A stretch of 64,000 nucleotides of DNA, from the NCBI RefSeq assembly GCF_015694405.1, contig NZ_JADQDB010000011.1, forward strand, positions 46,808-110,807. Reading direction: 5' to 3'. The stretch's first letter is position 1. Each line of letters starts with the position of its first letter. Under the pieces are notes generated by a model, which did no database searches, was not told the DNA's origin, and was given only the letters and a program-made list of their open reading frames with translations. This stretch comes from Pelagibacterium limicola (lineage in GTDB: Bacteria > Pseudomonadota > Alphaproteobacteria > Rhizobiales > Devosiaceae). Shown in pieces: positions 17,998 to 27,522 of this stretch. The translations under genes were made by a program, and so were the position numbers.

Positions 17998-19065
17998 CTA
18001 GCTGACCCTAAGGCCCTGAGAATCGAAAAACATCAGTTTGGCAGGATCGAACGCGGCCTCGAATTTGTCACCTGGCTTGAAAGCGCGACCATCGTGCATT
18101 CCCACGGTGAGGATTTCCCGCCCGCCATTGCCAGCATATACGAAGGTTTCTCCTCCGAGGTGCTCGACGATCTCGGCGGTCACGGCGAGCCGAGCCGAGC
18201 CGTTCGGGCCGAAATGCTCGGGCCTGATCCCTGCGACAAGCCTGGTTCCGTCCGGCACCTTTCCAGAGACCGGCCCCAGGGGAATTTTCTGGCCATCGTA
18301 ATGGGCCAGCAACAGGCTCCCGTTTTCCACGACGCCTTCGAGGAAATTCATTTTCGGCGACCCGATGAAGCCGGCGACAAACTGGTTCGCGGGATCGTCG
18401 TAAAGATCGAGCGGTGTGCCGACCTGTTCGATTACCCCGTCGCGCAACACGACAATCTTGTCGGCCAGGGTCATCGCCTCGACCTGGTCGTGGGTCACGT
18501 AGATGATGGTGGTCTGGAGTTCCTTGTGCAGGCGCGCGATTTCAATGCGCATGTGCACGCGCAGTTCCGCATCGAGATTGGAGAGCGGCTCATCGAAGAG
18601 GAAAACCTCCGGATGTCGGACGATGGCGCGCCCGATGGCGACGCGCTGACGCTGGCCACCCGAGAGCTCCTTGGGACGACGATCGAGCAGGTTCTCAAGT
18701 TCGAGGATCCGTGCCGCTTCGCGCACTTGCCGCTCGATCTCGGACTTGGGCACACCGGCAAAGCGCAAGGCAAAGCCCATGTTGTCGCGCACCGTCATGT
18801 GCGGATAGAGCGCGTAGGACTGGAACACCATCGCGATGCCGCGTTTGGACGGGTCAACGTCGTTGACCACCCTGTCGCCGATGATGACGTCGCCTTGCGA
18901 GATCGTTTCGAGACCGGCGATGATGCGCAACAAGGTGGACTTGCCGCACCCGGACGGTCCGACGAATACGACGAATTCCTTGGGCTTGATTTCGAGATCA
19001 ACCCCCCGGATCACCTCTAGCGCCCCGTAGGACTTCCTTACACCCTTTAGCTCGACCCCACTCAT
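17998..19065 (-). CDS. Sugar ABC importer ATPase, UgpC/MalK type
   Basis: ATPase (355 aa) for the CUT1 importer encoded just upstream on the same strand. Walker [10 protein letters not shown] near residue 38, signature [14 protein letters not shown] near 135, Walker [14 protein letters not shown] near 155 and THDQ near 190 are all present, followed by a TOBE-type C-terminal domain. A strong ribosome site (GGGGGAGGG) precedes the ATG. It lies 9 bases after the GH2 gene and 80 bases before the fusion dehydrogenase, so the operon runs binding protein, permease, permease, glycosidase, ATPase, fusion enzyme. Confidence 0.92.
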   Translation of the reverse strand: MSGVELKGVRKSYGALEVIRGVDLEIKPKEFVVFVGPSGCGKSTLLRIIAGLETISQGDVIIGDRVVNDVDPSKRGIAMVFQSYALYPHMTVRDNMGFALRFAGVPKSEIERQVREAARILELENLLDRRPKELSGGQRQRVAIGRAIVRHPEVFLFDEPLSNLDAELRVHMRIEIARLHKELQTTIIYVTHDQVEAMTLADKIVVLRDGVIEQVGTPLDLYDDPANQFVAGFIGSPKMNFLEGVVENGSLLLAHYDGQKIPLGPVSGKVPDGTRLVAGIRPEHFGPNGSARLAVTAEIVEHLGGETFVYAGNGGREILTVGMHDGRAFKPGDKFEAAFDPAKLMFFDSQGLRVS

Positions 19066-19074
19066 TCCCTCCCC

Positions 19075-21273
19075 CTATCGCGCCGTCAGGTCGATCGTTA
19101 CCGACCCGATGCGTGCGTGTGAGACGCGTGCCTGTATCGGGCCTGCGCCTGTGCTCCTGAGCCAGAACCCCGTGGAACCACCGAGAACGGGAACCACGTC
19201 GGGGCCGATCAATTTGGCCGGCCCCTCGAGCGCTATCGTCACGGGATCGAAGAGGTACGGCAGCTTATTGCCAGCCTGGTCCAGGACCCGCACGACGACG
19301 CGCACCGTTTCATGGCGTTCAACCCAGGAGGTATCGGCAATGACCTCGAGGCGCGTCGGCTTGGGATCGGCCGTGAACCGGGCTGTCGCCACCGTCTTTC
19401 CATCAAGAAACCCGGTGATCGTCCCATGCTGCCACAACCAGCCCCAACTGCCGATTTCCGACTGGGAGACGTGGCGATGATCTATCACCACCGGCGGATG
19501 CGGCAGGTGGGGGTAGTTCTCACGGTCCGGTACCACGCGCTTGGGCGGGTTGTCGCCGTACTGCAGCTCCACCTCATCGCAATTGGTGAGGATGATCAGC
19601 GGCAGGACGCCGCCGATGTTGCGCTCGCCCCGGGCCCACAACGTGACCGGCTTGAGGATGACTTCTTCGGACGGCTCGCACTGGCTGGCATAAACATAGG
19701 CGGCGAACTTGGGTTCGCGGAACATGTCCATGACCCCGTGATAGCAAATCCTGTCGCCCGATCCGAAATCCTTGTGGGTATTGTAATCGAATGCGCACCA
19801 GCCGATTGCCCCGGCGATTTCGGGGTCGCCATAAGCGGCGTTCAGCACTTCGAGATGCCGCCGAACATGCTCGGCCTGACGCTGCTCCTGGTCGTATGAT
19901 TTGGTAGGGTACATGTGCCCGTTGAATTCCGTCACCATATAGGGCACCCGGTGATCGAGGCCGGTGACTTCGCGCTGGGGACGCAGAGGCGTGCGGGGGC
20001 GGTTGCCGCCCAGTTCCTCATGGCCGAGCATGAAGTCGTTCATCGTATAGACGTCTTCGAGCAGTTCGCTGTCGGTGATGCAGCGCACGCCGGCCGTCGG
20101 CCGGGTGATATCGAGCTCGCGCGCCGCCGCATTGGTCTTGAGATAGAATTCGTGGTTATCGGCAGACTCGTTGATGCGAACGCCCCACATGACGATCGAG
20201 GGATGATTCCAGTCGCGCCGTATCATCCTCCGCACGTTCTCTACGGACTCGGCCTGCCAGGCTTGGCCGCCGATATGCTGCCAGCCCGGGATTTCTTCAA
20301 AGACGAGCAGGCCGATTTCGTCACAACGGTCTAGGAAGTAGGTCGATTGCGGGTAGTGCGAGGTGCGCACCATGTTGAGCTTGAGTTCGTGTTTGAGAAT
20401 TTCGGCATCGCGGATCTGGGCTGACCGCCCCATCGCATATCCGGCATAGGGAAACGACTGGTGGCGGTTGAGCCCACGCAGTTGCAGTTTCCGGCCATTG
20501 AGCCAGAAGCCTTCGGTGTTGAAGGCGACATCGCGGAAGCCGAACCGGGTGGATGTCGCATCCTTGCCGTTCGCCGTCTCGAGCGCGAGAACAAGCGTAT
20601 AGAGGACCGGGCTATCGACGTCCCAAAGGCGGATCGAACCGAGACCTTCCAGCGACATCTCGACCTTTTCACCGGTCACTGACGATCGGGTACGCGCGAT
20701 TTCGGTTCCCGTGGCATCCTTGAGAACCGCCGTCAGTTCGCCGTCGAGCGGCACTCGGTTGGGATTGCTCAGTTCGGCCATGATCCGGACGATCTTATTC
20801 CCGGCCAGCACATCGGGCGTTTCGATCTTGACGTTGGCCAGCGACACCGGATCGGTCACTCTCAGCCATACATCGCGATAGATACCGGCATAGGTGAGGT
20901 AGTCGATCATGCCGCCGAACGGTGGAATTTCCGGATTCTCACTGCCGTCGATATGGACAGTCAGAACATTCTCTCCATCCGACAGTCTGTCCGTAAGCCT
21001 TGCCTCAAAGGGCGTATAGCCGTCCTTGTGTTCGGCGATGACCTCGCCGTTGAGTTCAACGCGCGTGTTGGCGATGACGCCATCGAACACGATGACGGCG
21101 TCGCGTCCGCGCCAAGCCGCATCGGCCGTGAAGCGCTTTTCATAGGTGAAGGGGCGCTGGTAGACGCGCTCGTCGAAATAAGAAAAGGGCAGTTCGACTG
21201 CAGAATGGGGCAGACGCACTTCCTCCCGTCCCTCGAACAGCCAGCCGTCGTTGAAATTTGTAACCGTGCGCAT
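19075..21273 (-). CDS. Glycoside hydrolase family 2 enzyme
   Basis: Glycosidase (732 aa) with the GH2 layout: N-terminal sugar-binding jelly roll (residues about 15-170), immunoglobulin-like domain (about 175-275), TIM barrel (about 280-560) and further beta domains. The acid/base Glu is in MWGVRINES near residue 365 and the nucleophile Glu in YMVTEFNGH near 465. There is no signal peptide, so it acts in the cytoplasm on an imported glycoside. Family members are beta-galactosidases, beta-glucuronidases or beta-mannosidases; the sequence does not decide which. Its place between importer genes shows that transport and hydrolysis are coupled. Confidence 0.88.
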   Translation of the reverse strand: MRTVTNFNDGWLFEGREEVRLPHSAVELPFSYFDERVYQRPFTYEKRFTADAAWRGRDAVIVFDGVIANTRVELNGEVIAEHKDGYTPFEARLTDRLSDGENVLTVHIDGSENPEIPPFGGMIDYLTYAGIYRDVWLRVTDPVSLANVKIETPDVLAGNKIVRIMAELSNPNRVPLDGELTAVLKDATGTEIARTRSSVTGEKVEMSLEGLGSIRLWDVDSPVLYTLVLALETANGKDATSTRFGFRDVAFNTEGFWLNGRKLQLRGLNRHQSFPYAGYAMGRSAQIRDAEILKHELKLNMVRTSHYPQSTYFLDRCDEIGLLVFEEIPGWQHIGGQAWQAESVENVRRMIRRDWNHPSIVMWGVRINESADNHEFYLKTNAAARELDITRPTAGVRCITDSELLEDVYTMNDFMLGHEELGGNRPRTPLRPQREVTGLDHRVPYMVTEFNGHMYPTKSYDQEQRQAEHVRRHLEVLNAAYGDPEIAGAIGWCAFDYNTHKDFGSGDRICYHGVMDMFREPKFAAYVYASQCEPSEEVILKPVTLWARGERNIGGVLPLIILTNCDEVELQYGDNPPKRVVPDRENYPHLPHPPVVIDHRHVSQSEIGSWGWLWQHGTITGFLDGKTVATARFTADPKPTRLEVIADTSWVERHETVRVVVRVLDQAGNKLPYLFDPVTIALEGPAKLIGPDVVPVLGGSTGFWLRSTGAGPIQARVSHARIGSVTIDLTAR

Positions 21274-21286
21274 GAACTGAGAAATC

Positions 21287-22174
21287 CTATTTGACCGAGC
21301 CCAGCATTCCCTGCACGAACAGCCGCTGGAGAATAAAGAAGATGACGAGGGTGGGAAGCGTGGTGATGACCGTTGCCACCATCACGACGCCATAGTCGGG
21401 AACATAGGCCGAAGCCAGCGAGGAAATGACGAGGACCATCGTCTTCATGTCATTTGTCTGCAGTACGATCAGCGGCCAGAGGTAATTGTTCCAATTGAGC
21501 ATAAAAACGATGATGGTCGCAGCGGCGTAGGTCGATTGCATGACCGGAAAATAGACCCGCAGGAAAATCTGCCATTCCTTGAGGCCGTCGATCCTGGCGG
21601 CGTCGCGCAGCTCGCTGGGAAACGCCTTGGTGGCCTGGCGGAAATAGAAAATGATAAAGATGTTGGCGATCGCCGGGGCGATTACGGCCGTGTAGGTGTT
21701 GATCAGGCCCACGCCGGCCATCATGACGAACAGCGGCACCATCAGCGCGGCGAACGGGATCGACAGCATAAGCAGAAGCGCTGCGAAGATGCGCTCGCGA
21801 AAGCGCGAGCGGAAGACTTCAAAGGCATAGCCGGCCGCTGACGAGATGACCAGCGTCAGGACGGTGGCGAGGATCGAGATAAAGAACGAATTGAACAGCA
21901 CCCGCGGGATATCGACCTGCGCGAACAGGTTGGTGACATTGATCCAGAAATGATCACCGAAATTCGCCTTCCCCCGGACGATGTCCACCGCAGAATTGGT
22001 GGTGCCCACAAGCATCCAGTAAAACGGAAAGATCGAGACGAACGCAGCGAGCGAGAGCAAACCGTAGACGAAGACGCCCTTGAGAAACCGCAGCGGTTGG
22101 AACCGCGCTGGACGACGGTATTGTCCCGCCGCGGCAAGGGTTCCCGTTTCCTTGGCAAACCCGACACCGGTCAT
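21287..22174 (-). CDS. Sugar ABC importer permease, MalG type
   Basis: Inner-membrane subunit (295 aa) with about six spans. The EAA loop reads RDAARIDGLKEWQIFLRVY near residue 190. Its start overlaps the stop of the first permease by 4 bases, and the GH2 gene begins 13 bases downstream. The N-terminal 30 residues are hydrophilic and precede the first span (VYGLLSLAAFVSIFPFYWML). Together with the neighbouring permease, binding protein and UgpC-type ATPase it forms a complete CUT1 importer for an oligosaccharide or glycoside. Confidence 0.9.
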   Translation of the reverse strand: MTGVGFAKETGTLAAAGQYRRPARFQPLRFLKGVFVYGLLSLAAFVSIFPFYWMLVGTTNSAVDIVRGKANFGDHFWINVTNLFAQVDIPRVLFNSFFISILATVLTLVISSAAGYAFEVFRSRFRERIFAALLLMLSIPFAALMVPLFVMMAGVGLINTYTAVIAPAIANIFIIFYFRQATKAFPSELRDAARIDGLKEWQIFLRVYFPVMQSTYAAATIIVFMLNWNNYLWPLIVLQTNDMKTMVLVISSLASAYVPDYGVVMVATVITTLPTLVIFFILQRLFVQGMLGSVK

Positions 22175-23052
22175 CGGCGTTCCCTCGCAACGCGGAACTG
22201 GATAAAGCTCAGGATCGCCACGAGCAGGACGATGACATAGGAGACGGTCGCCGCATAGCCGAACGAAGGCATGAAGCGGAAGGTGAGATTATAGATGTAT
22301 TGGGACAGCGTCAGCGTGGCATTCGAAGGGCCGCCTTGCGTGATGTTCTGCACCTCGTCGAACAGCTGCAGAGTGCCAATGGTCGAGATGATCGTCGTAA
22401 AGACGATTACCGGCTTGAGCATCGGAATCGTGATGTGGAAGAACTGGGCCCATGCTGGTATTCCATCGATGCGTGCCGCCTCGTAGATCGATTTGTCGAT
22501 GTTCTGGAGCGCGGCGAGATAAAAGATCATGTTGTAGCCGGTCCAGCGCCATGTGATGGCGAGAATGATGACGACCTTGGCCCAGAAGGGGTGCCCGAGC
22601 CAGGAAATCGGCGCCGGGATCAGACCAAGTCCGACGGCCACGTGGTTCATCAGCCCGTCGGTGGCGAACATCGATTTGAACAGGATGGAATAAGCGACAA
22701 GCGAGGTCACGGCCGGCAGAAAGATTGCCGTGCGGAAAAACCCCCTCCCCCATATGCGTGGCGAATTGAGCAGGACCGCGAAAACCAACGCCAACAGGAT
22801 CATTATGGGGACCTGAATGGCAAGGAAGATCAGCGTGTTGGTAAGCGCGGTCAGGAATATGGGGTCAGCGCCCAGCCGCTGGATGTTGGCAAGGCCGCCA
22901 AAGCTCAAATTCATGCCGCGGCCCGTCTGGAAGCTCATCCAGAGCGACCAGAGGATTGGCCAGATCATGAAAAGCCCGACGAGAACCAGCGCGGGCGTCA
23001 CGAACATCCAGCCACTGATGCTTTCATTGCGTCCAAGGCGTGTCTGCACCAC
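22171..23052 (-). CDS. Sugar ABC importer permease, MalF type
   Basis: First permease of the importer (about 293 aa). I favour the GTG at 23052, because GGGAGG lies 7 bases ahead of it; ATG 23067 is too close to any ribosome site, and the frame is open to 23112. The EAA loop IYEAARIDGIPAWAQFFHI lies near residue 200. About six hydrophobic spans start with WMFVTPALVLVGLFMIWPIL. It overlaps the next permease by 4 bases. Confidence 0.85.
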   Translation of the reverse strand: MVQTRLGRNESISGWMFVTPALVLVGLFMIWPILWSLWMSFQTGRGMNLSFGGLANIQRLGADPIFLTALTNTLIFLAIQVPIMILLALVFAVLLNSPRIWGRGFFRTAIFLPAVTSLVAYSILFKSMFATDGLMNHVAVGLGLIPAPISWLGHPFWAKVVIILAITWRWTGYNMIFYLAALQNIDKSIYEAARIDGIPAWAQFFHITIPMLKPVIVFTTIISTIGTLQLFDEVQNITQGGPSNATLTLSQYIYNLTFRFMPSFGYAATVSYVIVLLVAILSFIQFRVARERR

Positions 23053-23114
23053 CCGACTCCCTCCCATGAGACGGTTCCGCGCACGAAGGACTGCCCCGCG
23101 CGCGGAAAGCAAAG

Positions 23115-24389
23115 TTACTGCGTCAGGACGCGGGCTTCAGCTTCGGCCCGCTGGATGGCCTGGTCGATGTCGCCACCATTGGCGATATCGGGAAGCTGGG
23201 TGGCGATGGCCGAGCGCACCTCGTAGGTGAAGATGCCGAAGTCGACCCCGGGGATTTCGCCCAACCACTGGGAGAAGTTCTGCCAGACAGGCTGCCCACC
23301 GTAATAATCGTCGGAGGATTGATAGGCTTCACCTTCACGGACCCGGAGGAGTGATCCGACGGCGCCCTGCCCCACAAGAATCTCCTGATAGAAATCGATA
23401 TCGTTGCCCCAGACGGTGGCAAGAAAATCCTTGGTGGTCTCCATGTTGTCGGACGAGGCAAGAACATACCAGCTCGAGCCGCCAAGATTTGAGGCGTTCC
23501 GCGCGCCTTCGACACCCTCGATGCGCGGAATGGGCGCCACGGCCCACTGGCCGGGCATATCCGCCGCCTTGATCGTTCCGGTAATCCACACCCCGGTGAT
23601 CGTCGAGGCGACATCTCCGCCGGTGAACGAACTGGTATATTCGGCCCAGCCGTTGACGACCTTGTAAATCTCCGGCGTCTGGAGAATTTCGCCATAGGTT
23701 TCCATGACGGCGCGGAAGGCTGGATTGTTGACGAGATTGAGTTCGCCGTTGTCATCGAAGAACCAGCTGCCCGTAGATTGGAGCATGACCACGATCATCC
23801 CCGGATCATTGAGATCGAGCGAAAGCATGGGCTTTCCGGTTTTGGCGTGAACGTCCTTTGCGATCTCGATGAAGCGGTTCCAGGTGATGTTCTCGAGGTC
23901 GTCGGCGCCGTACCCGGCCTCTTCCAGGATATCCGAGCGGTAGAACCAGCCGGTCACCCCGGAGTCGAAGGGCACCGAATAGGTCTGGTCTCCTACCGTC
24001 GCGAGTTGCACCTTGTAATCGGCAAACTGGCTATAATCGAGCGTGTCGTTGAGCGGCTCGAACGCACCGGGGAACGATAGCAGGAACTTTTGAGCGCTAT
24101 AGTCCTCGATCAGCACGATATCCGGCAGGCCCTGCGTCGTGCCGGCGGCCAGTTGGGTCTGGAGTTTCTGTTCGACTTCCTCGCGGGCGAATACCTCGAA
24201 CACCAGATTGAAATCGGGGTTTGTGCGCTTGTAGTGCTCGGCTGCAAGCTGCATTGCAGCGCCGTTGAAATTGGGATCCCACGCCCAGACGGTCACGTCC
24301 TCGGCCTGAGCCGCCGAAACGGCAAAAACGCTGATTCCCGCCATTATGACGCCCTGAGCGAAGCTCCGGGCCTTTGCCTTGAGTTTCAT
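23115..24389 (-). CDS. Sugar-binding protein, CUT1 type (SBP family 1)
   Basis: Periplasmic binding protein (424 aa) that delivers the substrate to the two permeases. Residues 1-29 form a signal peptide (cut after SAAQA), and GGGAGGAG precedes the ATG. Family features include VTVWAWDPNFNGAAM after the signal, DIVLIEDYSAQKFL near residue 95 and the YSVPFDSGVTGWFYRSDIL block near 140, where a tyrosine/phenylalanine cluster lines the site. It is the first gene of the operon after the LacI gene, 94 bases away with a palindrome in the gap. Confidence 0.9.
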   Translation of the reverse strand: MKLKAKARSFAQGVIMAGISVFAVSAAQAEDVTVWAWDPNFNGAAMQLAAEHYKRTNPDFNLVFEVFAREEVEQKLQTQLAAGTTQGLPDIVLIEDYSAQKFLLSFPGAFEPLNDTLDYSQFADYKVQLATVGDQTYSVPFDSGVTGWFYRSDILEEAGYGADDLENITWNRFIEIAKDVHAKTGKPMLSLDLNDPGMIVVMLQSTGSWFFDDNGELNLVNNPAFRAVMETYGEILQTPEIYKVVNGWAEYTSSFTGGDVASTITGVWITGTIKAADMPGQWAVAPIPRIEGVEGARNASNLGGSSWYVLASSDNMETTKDFLATVWGNDIDFYQEILVGQGAVGSLLRVREGEAYQSSDDYYGGQPVWQNFSQWLGEIPGVDFGIFTYEVRSAIATQLPDIANGGDIDQAIQRAEAEARVLTQ

Positions 24390-24466
24390 TATCTCCTCCC
24401 TATGAGCGGACCGATCCTCTCCGGCCCAGGCCGATAGTGTTAACGGAGAAACAACTCGCCTGCAAT

Positions 24467-24479
24467 AATTTAGTAAATT
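24467..24479. promoter_or_regulatory. Candidate LacI operator before the binding-protein gene
   Basis: A perfect 13-base palindrome with arms AATTTA and TAAATT around a central G lies in the gap between the LacI gene and the operon it should control. A close relative (10 of 12 positions) overlaps the start of the lacI-type gene at 25521-25532. LacI-family operators are typically palindromes of this size, although the usual centre is CG. Confidence 0.5.
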
Positions 24480-24483
24480 TTTC

Positions 24484-25521
24484 CTACTCCGTATTCGGCA
24501 TTACGGGGGAACTGGCCGGAACGGCCGTACTGCCGCGAAAAATCAGGGTGGACGCGAGGGTGACCCGCTTGGCCAGCGTCCGGCCGCGTGCGCGCTCGAT
24601 CAGCAAATCAACCGCAGTTTCCCCGATTTCCTCGAATGGCAGCCTGACGGTCGAGAGGGGCGGGTTAAGGAACTGGGCAACGGAAATATCGTTGAAACTG
24701 GCGACCGCGATATCCTCGGGGATACGAAGCCCGGCCTCATGGATCGCACGGTAGGCGCCCACCGCCATATTGTCGTTCCCCGCGACCAATGCATCCGGCC
24801 GACGGGTTTCCTGCAACAAGGCCCGAGTCAGCCGGTAGCCGCATTCTTCGGTGTTCCGCTCGACGCGACAGAGACGCTCGTCGAACAGACCCGCCTCCTT
24901 CATCCACTCCATGTAGGCCCGGCATCGCGCTTCCAACTGCACGCGCCGGACGCCGTTATAGACATCGTCCCAACCGACAAAACCGATGCGCTTGTACCCC
25001 GCGCCGGTCAAGGCCTTGAGGAGCTTGCGCATCGCAAGTCCAAGGTCCGATCGGACAGCATCGATTTCGTCGGACGCCGGCGCATAGTCGGCAAAGACGA
25101 GATGCCGTGCATTTTCGGCGAGCCAGGCAATCTCCTCCTCATCGTGCCGACCGATGACGACGACCCCCGATGCGCTGCGGATCAGAGTGGCGTCGGGCAG
25201 ACCTTCGTTATGGTAGACCGTTACCGTCTCGATCTTCTTGGCGTGACATCGACTTTCGATTCCCAACCGCATCCCGACGTAATAGGGATCCGCCAGTTCC
25301 TGATCGGGCCTGAGAAAATGGACGACGACAACTTTGTGCATCCCGGACTGAGAGGTGCGTTTGCGGTTGCGGGGCGTGAGATAATTCAGCGCTTCCGCGG
25401 TCTCGACGATGGCCTGCCGCTTTTTCTCGGAAATTGAAAGCGTCGAATCGAAATTGAGAACCCTCGATACCGTCGTGGTCGATACGCCAACGGCGGCCGC
25501 GATTTGCTTGAGAGTGACCAT
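24484..25521 (-). CDS. LacI-family transcription regulator
   Basis: Repressor of 345 aa. The N-terminal helix-turn-helix (TLKQIAAAVGVSTTTVSRVL) and hinge region (residues 1-60) are clear; a periplasmic-binding-protein-like effector domain follows, with the dimer-interface and ligand motifs GFVGWDDVYNGVRRVQLEA near residue 180, DALVAGNDNMAVGAYRAI near 240 and IAVASFNDISVAQFLNPPL near 275. It is transcribed in the same direction as the operon downstream (importer, GH2, fusion enzyme), which it very likely represses until a sugar from the imported glycoside binds it. Confidence 0.9.
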   Translation of the reverse strand: MVTLKQIAAAVGVSTTTVSRVLNFDSTLSISEKKRQAIVETAEALNYLTPRNRKRTSQSGMHKVVVVHFLRPDQELADPYYVGMRLGIESRCHAKKIETVTVYHNEGLPDATLIRSASGVVVIGRHDEEEIAWLAENARHLVFADYAPASDEIDAVRSDLGLAMRKLLKALTGAGYKRIGFVGWDDVYNGVRRVQLEARCRAYMEWMKEAGLFDERLCRVERNTEECGYRLTRALLQETRRPDALVAGNDNMAVGAYRAIHEAGLRIPEDIAVASFNDISVAQFLNPPLSTVRLPFEEIGETAVDLLIERARGRTLAKRVTLASTLIFRGSTAVPASSPVMPNTE

Positions 25522-25532
25522 TTTACTGAATT
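25521..25532. promoter_or_regulatory. Candidate LacI operator overlapping the repressor start
   Basis: The sequence TTTTACTGAATT matches 10 of 12 positions of the palindrome at 24467-24479 (read on the other strand). It overlaps the start codon and ribosome-binding region of the LacI gene, so it would give autorepression. Confidence 0.35.
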
Positions 25533-25827
25533 TCTTTATTGGAGCCCCAGTGCTGCTTATTCACAATACAGAGCCCTGGCAACATCCACAAAGACGGAGT
25601 GCTCGCTGTTCCCGGCAAGAGGACGGTTTAAAATCATCCAGTCATTGAATACATTGGCGCGCCGGTCAGAACAGAACGGCCAACACCTAAGCCGTGAACA
25701 TCACTCGGAATGCCAAGTACGATGGTTACACAAATGTCCGCTTCCGACCCTTTGGTGTCGTTCCATTGCCTTCTGCCGCTTTCCAAGAACTGCGGTCCAT
25801 TTGGCCCCCGACCTGGGAATTTCGTGA
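25533..25827. other. Gene-free stretch between LacI and GST genes
   Basis: About 300 bases with no gene that I can support. Short open frames exist on both strands but none shows a conserved domain. The stretch around 25625-25670 resembles bases 26843-26880 (both read as a lysine-rich SL..LA.R peptide), so the two may be remnants of one old sequence. Confidence 0.5.
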
Positions 25828-26529
25828 TCAGTCGTTGAGCATCTTTGCCATCGACGCGCCTATCTGCCCGCCGGCGTATGCATCCCCGTACTCCCGCTGC
25901 GACTTCTCCGCGAGTTCGACAAGTGGTGGGAGGGACGAAATGCGCTTGCTCAGTGCGGCCGTCATGGGCGCCGTCTCTTCGAACAGTTCGCGGACCTTGC
26001 TGAAACGCTTGACCATGGTGGTCCAGAGTGTGGCTGTGATCACATCGGCGATCCCTGGTGCCTGGCCTCCGAGGATATAGCCAGTGGTCCGATCAAGCCC
26101 GTAGCGTCGACCAGTGTCCTCCCAGATGCTCATCCACTTCGCCAGCCTGGGCCTGTATGTCGTCCAGCGTTTCTCGGTCCACATGTGATCGCCCCCGTTC
26201 AACGTTATCTCATCTATGACGTCATTGGCGTCGTTGGCGATCTTCATCGTCATGGCGCGACGCTCGGGGTCGTTCGGCATCAGGTCGAGTGTTTCAGCCA
26301 GATAGAAGACGATGGCCGGCATCTCGGCGAGGGCCACCTGGGCCTTATGGTCGATCAATACTGGCGGTCCCATGAAGGGTACGGGCATGTCACACACTGA
26401 ACCCTCCATGAGCCGAGATATCTTCGCATCGCCTCCCTCTATCCATGTCCTGCCGGCAAAGGCGAGCACGGCGCGCACGAATTGACCGCGAAAGGGCACC
26501 GACCAATATAGAAGCTCGTAGTCAGCCAA
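25828..26529 (-). CDS. Glutathione S-transferase family protein
   Basis: Protein of about 233 aa with the two-part GST fold. Starting from a TTG at 26529, which has GGGAGA 7 bases upstream, the N-terminal thioredoxin-like part begins ADYELLYWSVPFRGQFVRAVLAFAG; the cis-proline motif is in FMGPPVLIDHK near residue 60, and the helix region that follows holds the Glu-containing AEMPAIVFYLAETL. The C-terminal helical domain includes GGQAPGIADVITATLW, the N-capping aspartate motif of GSTs. An upstream extension to ATG 26616 is open but shows no GST sequence. Substrate unknown. It stands alone at the edge of a degraded stretch. Confidence 0.8.
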   Translation of the reverse strand: MADYELLYWSVPFRGQFVRAVLAFAGRTWIEGGDAKISRLMEGSVCDMPVPFMGPPVLIDHKAQVALAEMPAIVFYLAETLDLMPNDPERRAMTMKIANDANDVIDEITLNGGDHMWTEKRWTTYRPRLAKWMSIWEDTGRRYGLDRTTGYILGGQAPGIADVITATLWTTMVKRFSKVRELFEETAPMTAALSKRISSLPPLVELAEKSQREYGDAYAGGQIGASMAKMLND

Positions 26530-26616
26530 TGCTCGTCTCCCGTTGATCACTCGATTTGGAGAGTTGAACGATTTGTGGTGTGAAGCGGCGACAGGCGATT
26601 TCGTTCCTACCCGCAA

Positions 26617-27120
26617 TACGTGATCCCTTGATGGTTATTTCGAGGGGGCGGACGAGGCAATAGGAAGCCGGTTGTCGTCGATCCAACGTGTACGTCCGAC
26701 CAGCACCGAGCGGCTACACGTCTGGAAAAAGGCTTCCATCCGCCGCTGGTGTCGTCTCGTCTCACAAAGACCGAGGCCAAGGGGGCCTTCGCCGCGCTCC
26801 CTATGTGCTTCCTGCAGGAAAACGCCAGACTGGCAAAATCACCAAGTCGTTGAAAAAATTGGCGCACCGCGCCGGGCGATGATGATAACTTCGTCTACGC
26901 TATAACCCTCCGAAATCGTGCATGAACTAGGAAAGCGAACTTCCTGTCTGAACCGGTTCTTAGTGACTTCGCCACCCGCGACAGAGACGCGGCGTTCTCG
27001 TTGGCCACCTACGTGATGTTCTTTTTGGTCAATCGTCGTCTAACCGCCGGGCTGCTTGCGATCGCGGGTCGAATTCAATGGCAGAGACCTGCTAACTCCC
27101 CAGACATTCCTAGACGAGGC
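26617..27120. other. Degraded stretch without recognisable genes
   Basis: About 500 bases with no supported gene. A short plus-strand frame near 26970-27115 reads hydrophobically (SLATYVMFFLVNRRLTAGLL) and could be a scrap of a membrane protein. The stretch precedes other broken genes, so it fits an insertion/deletion scar. Confidence 0.45.
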
Positions 27121-27362
27121 TCAGTTGCCGATGTCCCTTTCGGCCGGTAATATCAAGGCGTCGAGGGGGACTTCGCCATCGGTTCCTAGCGCCATCAGCA
27201 GCGTCCCAACCGGGTCACGGCTTTCGAACAGCGCATCGAGCAGCGTATCAGTGCCGCCCTCGATCGTTCCTATGCGACGTAGGCTGGCATGCACCATGAG
27301 GGCATGCGCCCGCCCAAGCCCAGGTCGACCAACTGACTAATCAAATTTGCGCGGCTGAGCAT
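27121..27362 (-). pseudogene. Broken aminoglycoside 3-N-acetyltransferase, AAC(3) family
   Basis: On the minus strand an ATG at 27362 opens MLSRANLISQLVDLGL, the usual N-terminus of AAC(3) enzymes. A one-base frameshift near 27298-27305 then leads to AHALMVHASLRRIGTIEGG followed by TDTLLDALF and VGTLLMALGTDGEVPLD, matching the conserved VHASLRxIGPVxGG and GTLLM blocks of the family. The frame stops at 27121 after about 80 residues, while intact enzymes have about 260-280. The acetyl-CoA and aminoglycoside-binding parts are missing, so no activity is expected. The family assignment rests on recalled motifs. Confidence 0.6.
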
Positions 27363-27522
27363 GACACCCATTCATGGGCCGCTGTGACGGTGGCCCGCGA
27401 CGCTCAACGTTCGAGTGGGGAGGCGCGAAGCGGCCATTCGCCGTGTGGTTGGAATGGTCATTCGTGACATCCTTAGGGCTTGGGCTGATCATATGAGCAG
27501 GGCTCGCCCACTAAGATCGCCG

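Noticed and set aside
25616..26880. Similar lysine-rich peptides near 25625 and 26843
   Set aside because: The similarity covers only about 15 residues and neither has a start, domain or conserved context. Too weak to call a repeat or gene pair.
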